A program made the position numbers and the translations under genes. This document shows positions 58,516 through 64,000 of a DNA stretch of 64,000 bases, piece after piece (the stretch's first letter is position 1; every line of letters begins with the position of its first letter). The notes under the pieces are model-generated. The model was not told the DNA's origin. It saw only the letters and a program-made list of their open reading frames with translations, and made no database searches. This stretch comes from Mactra quadrangularis (Eukaryota > Mollusca > Bivalvia > Venerida > Mactridae), in contig CM046301.1 of assembly GCA_025267735.1 (NCBI GenBank), positions 58,237,872 to 58,301,871 of the forward strand, read 5' to 3'.

Positions 58516-59626
58516 AGATTGACAGAAAGTATATCACAATTTTATTCTTTGTAACAAAAGACTTTCTATTTAAAATATTTAGCTTTACGTAATGATAAGC
58601 TTAAGTTTGACACATTGTTATTACCTTGCCTTTTTATGCAAATTGGCTTTAAACTTGAGCTTCAGATAGCATTGTTCATAAACTTGACTTTGGAGTTGAG
58701 CTTTGACTACATATAAATTGATGTTGTATCATCAGTAGTTTCACATAGTTTACTGCAACAGTTCAACAATGGTTAAATATACAAGTACCTAATGTCATCT
58801 TAACAAGAGTTAATTGAATTCATTAATTACCTAAATTACCACGGTGTAAAGGATTTTGGAGGTTGTGTTGATAAAGATTCTAAATGTCAATTAAAGAAGG
58901 GCTCTTAATGACTTTATATTAATTAAAGTGGTAGAGGCTTTACACTGTTCAAATATCTCATTTTTCATCCCTTTCCATATAAGCTGCCTGACAACTTTGT
59001 TGAAGGGTGTCCAGATAATCATGAGATATCCTAAGGAGGATCCAATACAAACTAATATATCAGAATGTTAATCTAAGCCCTTAGTGCATATAGTCAAGAG
59101 GTAAACCATTAAAAAATGTTAATTTTCATAAACCTGTAGTACCAATAATTTAAAGCTGAGAAGTTTTAAAAGACTATAGTTTGTATGATGCTAACAGCTG
59201 ATGAAGATAGAACTGAGAGATATTTGAAAACTGCACTTTATATTAAATGTATAATTGAAGGTTTATACCTTATACCTGGTAGAATGTCTATGACTCTATT
59301 TGAAATACAGATAATTTGTTTTAATTGGATTTTTCATTTATCCATCAGGAGCTTCAATCTTTTTGCTAAACCACACAATTTTAATGCAGATTGAAACTAT
59401 TTTTATTAGAGTGGATTTTCTTAGAAATGGCATGTACATTGTGTGTTGCCCTTGTAACCACTGGCATGATTTCCTCAAAGAGTACTTGTTTTAGAATGAT
59501 GATAGATTTCTTTATTGTGGTATTGTTACACAGTTTTATTAGATTCTAAGAAATTTATCATTCACAGTAAAACCTCTATATTTTAACAACTAAATGGTTC
59601 CATGAAATTTGTTTTAGTACTAAGAT
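58516..59626. other. AT-rich stretch, one unassigned open frame
   Basis: The open frame 59185-59394 (+) begins with a less biased segment (MMLTADEDRTERYLK) after an AG, but there is no good donor and no known domain. Confidence 0.35.
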
Positions 59627-59637
59627 GATCTTCATTT

Positions 59638-59939
59638 TTTAACCCGGGTCGATAGCGCAGTTGGTAGCGCGCCGGGATTTGGATACTCGTGCCCGAGGGG
59701 GTGCGGGTTCGAATCCCACCCGGGGAGGTTATACCCTTCCATGAAAATTTGACAATAATGTCGATTTCCCTCCATTGATTAGATAATATGGAGAAGTTTC
59801 CGGCCTTGTGGAAGGGTAGGTGAGTACTGGTTATAGACAATGGTCCAGGAAAGCTAGGTTAGGTGCGCTGGACGCCGTGAAATGACCTAGATTGTGTTGA
59901 TATGGCGTTAACTCCTATAAATAAATAAACAATACATAA
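59638..59939 (+). mobile_element. tRNA-derived SINE, family C, copy 1
   Basis: The head GGGTCGATAGCGCAGTTGG carries an A box, and GGGTTCGAATCCC is a perfect B box, with pairing GGG/CCC ends. The body (TTATACCCTTCCATGAAAAT, TGGAAGGGTAGGTGAGTACT, GGTCCAGGAAAGCTAGGTTA) ends TGTTGATATGGCGTTAACTC and an (AAAT)n tail. An 11-bp target duplication GATCTTCATTT lies at 59627-59637 and 59940-59950. Confidence 0.93.
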
Positions 59940-59950
59940 GATCTTCATTT

Positions 59951-60994
59951 AAGAGATTGAATATGTATTGACCTTTTTTTAATAAATCAGGATTTATCAA
60001 AGCATTATTATTTGTTGTTTTTAAAACCCTCACCTACCAAACCACCATTAATGGACAATTTTTTATTTACCAATTCTTGCTTAGCTTTCCTCAAGAAGTA
60101 AATAGTCATTAGCAAATCATTTAAGGCAGATAAAAAATCAGCATTATTGTCCAACTGTTTTGAAATGTACTGAACTGCTGCAAAAAATGGAGCCCAGATC
60201 ATTTCAATTAAAGATTAGCATGTTAACCAATAGTCTCAGAGCTGAGGCTATTTTATTTTTCAATTTTACAGCTCATTTTTTGGTTTTGATGTAATGTTGT
60301 TTTAAATTAAATGTAGCTTTTGGAACTTTTAGCTATCAAATTGTTCTTGGCTGTACAAACACTTTTCATACTTGTGTTAGGGTATCATCAGGATTGTGTT
60401 TGGTTTTACTGTAGATTGAGGAGTCTTACTCATCTCTGGCATACAAAGATTCACTGGGTAAACTGTCTTAGATTTCAGACTTGTGGTAGATATTGTACTA
60501 TGTATGCCAGTAAGCGGTTGAAATAAAGTTGTTAGATGTACTCCAAGAATGCAAGAACGATGCTAATACATGTATTATAAATTGTCTTACTTGTAACTTA
60601 AGTACCTCACAAAAAAGTCTTTGTTTTATTTTGATTGAACTTTAATGTTCTGTACTATTGGAAAGCCCTGGGGTCTTCAGAAGGAACTGATGAGGAAATG
60701 GAGCAATTAGGTGTCAGTAATACACATTTTTATTAGAAATATAACACATTATAAATGCATTTTTAAAACTATGAATTTAGAAAATTTTTATTGCAATGTT
60801 ATTACAAATATTCTTTTTAAGAATAACAAAAATTTTTTTTGTCAAAAAAGTAAGTTGGATGTAAGTCTTGGACTTTGTGAGGGAGGAAGGCTTTCAATGT
60901 TAATATTTTAAGTACATGTATATTTATTATTGTTATTGTACACTTAGTGATGGAAACTGGTATTGCTAGTATGTAAACAAACTACACATATCAC
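59951..60994. other. AT-rich stretch, nothing firm
   Basis: Open frames at 60008-60202 (-) and 60320-60526 (+) show no domain. No repeat seen. Confidence 0.35.
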
Positions 60995-61064
60995 AGGTTT
61001 AGCACAAAAAGGAGGTAACTCAATATAAGAAAAGAGTGAGTTACGACCGCTTTGCGCTAAACCT
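60995..61064 (-). repeat. 70-bp foldback, copy 6
   Basis: AGGTTTAGCACAAAAAGGAG pairs with an inverted AGGTTTAGCGCAAAGCGGTC. The centre, CTCAATATAAGAAAAGAGTG, has the same orientation as copy 5 and is reversed from copies 1-4. Exactly 70 bp, like copy 5. Confidence 0.92.
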
Positions 61065-62154
61065 GGGGTATGTAGAATAATAAATAAAAGACTTGCATTA
61101 GAAGTGGGCTTTATTCATGATAGCTATAAGATACATAAAACAAAAAGATAACAAAATATTACTATGATTTTAAGAGTTTTGGATAAGCTCACTTCCATCC
61201 ATTGACATTTAATACATATCCTTAGCTGATATGTTTTGATTTCATTGTTGTCAGATGTGACAAATGACTCTTTTATATTGGAACCCTCTTTGAAATATGC
61301 TTCTAGCAAACATACAAAAAACAATACTCTTACTACAGTGCAATAAAATTTTCTGTTTAACAACATAAGTTACATCATTATGAAAGCTGCTGGGGTGGGG
61401 GAAGTATACCTGCTAGTTCTGTGTCAGGTTATTGTTCTTGCCCCCATTACAGTACAATATTTAGTACCTGATCATCTATACCTGTACTGTACTAAGAGAA
61501 ATTTATGTGGACTTGTCTTTTGCTGTTTCTGTGACTGTCAATGAAGACACTGGACTTACTTGACAAGAAAAATCAGAAATAAAATCATCAATTTGCTGAA
61601 TCAGCCAAAACTTTCTGCTTTAATAAGATTATTCAATTTTGGAAAAAACAGAACTTGGCCACTGCTGAAATTCCAACTTAATACAGTATATGTACGGGAA
61701 TATCTATATTCTTAGTTAAGGTAGCACTTTTGTTGTGATTTTCAGTTTTCCCCCTCCCAGTTTATTCCAAATTTCATCAATTAAGTAAAAGCAAACAGGG
61801 TCAGGGCTAACAGTTTCAATGGTAAATATATTAGTTTAAACATTTTATAATTTTGCATGAATTTGATTGGTGAAGCAGGACTTGTGGGCAAAAAATTACA
61901 AGAAAAAAAAACAAGAACATTTACTTCTTTTCGTATGAAAATAAAGAAAACAATTAATTACTCAATTAAATCTGTATCGTGTTAGTTTTAGAATTGGCCT
62001 GTGTGAATTTAGTATTGAAACAAAATAAATATTTGGTGTCGAATGATTTGACTCAGTCACATGATGTCATGTGATGTCAAATATAACAATCTATCAAAAC
62101 CCTGATGAAGAGTGTAAGATACAAACAAAATATTTCAAAATATATATAGGGGAT
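61065..62154. other. AT-rich stretch, nothing recognised
   Basis: No repeat structure or coding signal seen; the open frame 61124-61366 (-) has no known domain. Confidence 0.35.
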
Positions 62155-62269
62155 ATTTGTTTATTTCGGTGTTAGAATGATTTTTATTTCACAAGTGAGC
62201 TAAGGATGCTATATTTTCATGATTAGCTCACAAGTGAAATAAATAGATCTTACGCCGAAATAAACAAAT
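62155..62269. repeat. 115-bp hairpin with ~48-bp arms
   Basis: ATTTGTTTATTTCGG at the left and CCGAAATAAACAAAT at the right pair. The stem continues through TTATTTCAC / GTGAAATAA to AGTGAGCTAA / TTAGCTCAC, leaving a 19-base loop (62204-62222). No flanking duplication was noticed. It could be a miniature foldback element or a hairpin-RNA source. Confidence 0.88.
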
Positions 62270-62274
62270 TTTCT

Positions 62275-63144
62275 GTTTATTATATGCTTCAAACTGGCTT
62301 TTTTAAAGTTTAAGTATGATATGTCATCAGAAAGGCACATCCAAACAGTGAAAAATAACAAATTTATATTCATTGTTTCAAAACAGTGGAATATTGATTT
62401 TTAATTCATCCATAAATCCGGGTATTTCACTGAAAAGCATTTGATAATAATGTTTTCTTCTGTGTTATGAAATCTAACTCACAAATTGACAATGCCAGAA
62501 GAGAACAATGTCTACATTTGTTGGATAAGTATACTAGCACTTCTAGTGTCTGTATTCTTTGATACATTGTAGTTTTGCAGCAAGTGTATTCTACCTTAAA
62601 CACAGTTTAGAAAACGATGATGATGCAATTCTCTAAAATGCATAGGTTATCTGTATGCTTCTCCTAAGTACTTTGTTATTATTGTATAAGATGTCATATA
62701 AAATTCTTTTGTTTTATGGGGAAAACAATCTGTGTTGAAGTGTTAATACCATGTTACCTATGTTGTAATCAATGCCGGGCTATCATTGATATAACCATTC
62801 TAGGTAAGTGTTATGGTCTACTTTCATGGTCCTACCTCTGGCATTGTTTTCTGGTATTTTGTACCATCATTATACAAGTATTTTATGGGCATTCCATTGT
62901 TTAAGAGTGTTCAGTAACCTCACTGAAGTGTTGCTAATGGCTTCTTTTATTGAGAGAATGAGACAATGAGGATGCGATTTCTTGTATGGAAATCTGAGTC
63001 TTTATGCTTTACAAATTTCTTCCATGTTCATTTTTTTTATTGCTAAAATCAGAGCTTTTGTCTTTTGCATGCACTTGGGGTACCTTGGTACAATCAGATG
63101 ACTTTGCTTTGAAATGTGTAACAGCAAAAAATTAAGCTGTCCTA
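62275..63144. other. AT-rich stretch, nothing firm
   Basis: The open frame 62716-62904 (+) overlaps a good GTAAGT donor at about 62803 but has no recognisable peptide or acceptor. Otherwise empty. Confidence 0.35.
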
Positions 63145-63630
63145 TTGGTAATTTTTATTCAATTGTCAGTAAACCCGGGTCGATAGCGCAGTTGGTAGCG
63201 CGCCGGGATTTGGATACTCGTGCCCGAGGGGGTGCAGGTTCGAATCCCACCCGAGGAGGTTATACCCTTCCATGAAAATTTGACAATAATGTCGATTTTC
63301 CTCCATTGATTAGATAATAATTTATGGAGAATTTTCTGGCCTTGTGGAAGGGTAGGTGAGTACTGGTTATAGACATAGGTCCAGGAAAGCTAGGTTAAGT
63401 GCGCTGGACACCGTGAAATGACCTAAATTGTGTTGATACGGCGTTAACTCCAATAAATAAATTGTCAGTGGCTCATGCATTAACTCTGCTGATTTAAATA
63501 CTCTAACTCTGCTGATTTAAATACTCAATTATTGATAGTTAGTACTGAAATACTGTTGTGAGTCACAGGCTGTGAGTATTCAAAACTGCGGGGTTAATGT
63601 ATTCACTACTGACAGCTGATTAAAATTTAT
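63145..63630. repeat. Imperfect palindrome, family P copy 2, split by a SINE
   Basis: Without the SINE, the left arm reads TTTTTATTCAATTGTCAGTG then GCTCATGCATTAAC. It pairs with GGGGTTAATGTATTCACTAC and TGACAG at 63596-63622. The centre contains a 22-bp tandem duplication (TAACTCTGCTGATTTAAATA). It shares sequence with 53953-54092. Confidence 0.75.
63171..63459 (+). mobile_element. tRNA-derived SINE, family C, copy 2 (nested in palindrome P)
   Basis: This is nearly identical in its head to the copy at 59638 (GGGTCGATAGCGCAGTTGG, B box GGTTCGAATCCC) and has the same body and tail. A perfect 10-bp target duplication AATTGTCAGT flanks it at 63161-63170 and 63460-63469. The high identity suggests recent activity. 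Confidence 0.94.
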
Positions 63631-64000
63631 CAATATCCGGGAGTCATTTTCACCTTGCCATAAGAGACATCAGAATCTTGGAAGTTTTTCATGTTACTGT
63701 TATGTTGTTTGATAAAATGTTGATCAAAGGCTTGCTTTTCTCATCATGACTTTTACTGTTATACATTATTAAGGCGTGGTTATTAAAACTAATTGGTCAA
63801 GATGTTGAAAGTATCTTATTATGAAACTTTTTTACTGAGACAGACAACCTGTTACAGTTTTGAAAATCTTTTGATATTGAAAACTCTATCACTACGGTTT
63901 CTGGCAATGTCTCAAATAATGATAATGACCTTCTTATCTTCATGCCAGATGCTCCTAGCCTCAAACTTTAAACATCAGTGCTTTCCCTTTTATTTCACAT
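63631..64000. other. AT-rich stretch, nothing recognised
   Basis: No repeat structure or coding signal seen up to the window end. Confidence 0.35.

Noticed and set aside
59641..59730. Possible functional tRNA (good A and B boxes)
   Set aside because: The same head, body and tail occur at 63171 with target duplications, so it is a SINE.

Overview
This is a eukaryotic, AT-rich, almost entirely non-coding window. I find no complete protein-coding gene, no functional rRNA or tRNA gene, and nothing prokaryotic (no operons, no CRISPR). The repeat content points to a mollusc, most likely a bivalve: Helentron-type non-autonomous elements with a short GTCC/GTCT microsatellite and about 146- or 160-bp central repeats (the organisation described for bivalve 'pearl' elements and for Drosophila DINE-1), several tRNA-derived SINE families, and many TIR/foldback elements. 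The species cannot be fixed from the sequence. The window is probably intronic or intergenic; one short exon-like segment (7509-7581) is the best hint of host coding sequence and it is weak.

Layout. 0.2-4.3 kb: a 43-bp minisatellite that appears to have grown out of a SINE body and is split by a 3.4-kb Helentron-type element full of about 146-bp repeats. 4.5-10.2 kb: hAT-like elements, a 5' hAT fragment with a BED zinc-finger relic, a small Helentron-like element, a cluster of TTCnnGAA palindromes, and the first copy of a 360-bp TIR family. 12.6-15.5 kb: four copies of a 70-bp foldback and a tRNA-derived SINE. 18.9-22.8 kb: a second repeat-bearing Helentron-like element, a pogo-like TIR element filled with a 30-bp satellite, and two foldback MITEs. 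24-34 kb: a SINE pair with clear target-site duplications, more copies of the 360-bp family, a piggyBac-like MITE, a hAT MITE, a (CT)n tract and a GC-rich TIR element. 35.9-41.1 kb: two outward-facing copies of one Helentron-type element, the right one nested in a hAT5-like transposon. 41.5-45.5 kb: a 4-kb long-TIR element made of degenerate ~200-bp repeats and holding two younger insertions. 45.6-51.0 kb: three adjacent minisatellites (45, 33 and 38 bp). 52-64 kb: further SINEs, palindromes and a second copy of the small Helentron-like element.

The unifying observation is that several elements with unrelated interiors end the same way: an asymmetric inverted repeat (5' terminal, 3' subterminal), then a short stem-loop, then (T)TCTTGTT, with insertion at T-rich sites. 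This suggests that one rolling-circle (Helentron) machinery encoded elsewhere mobilises many different cargoes here. Several of these elements carry motifs that resemble transcription-factor sites (DR1 nuclear-receptor sites, an RFX X-box, heat-shock-like TTCnnGAA clusters, CCAAT/CRE/TATA cassettes).
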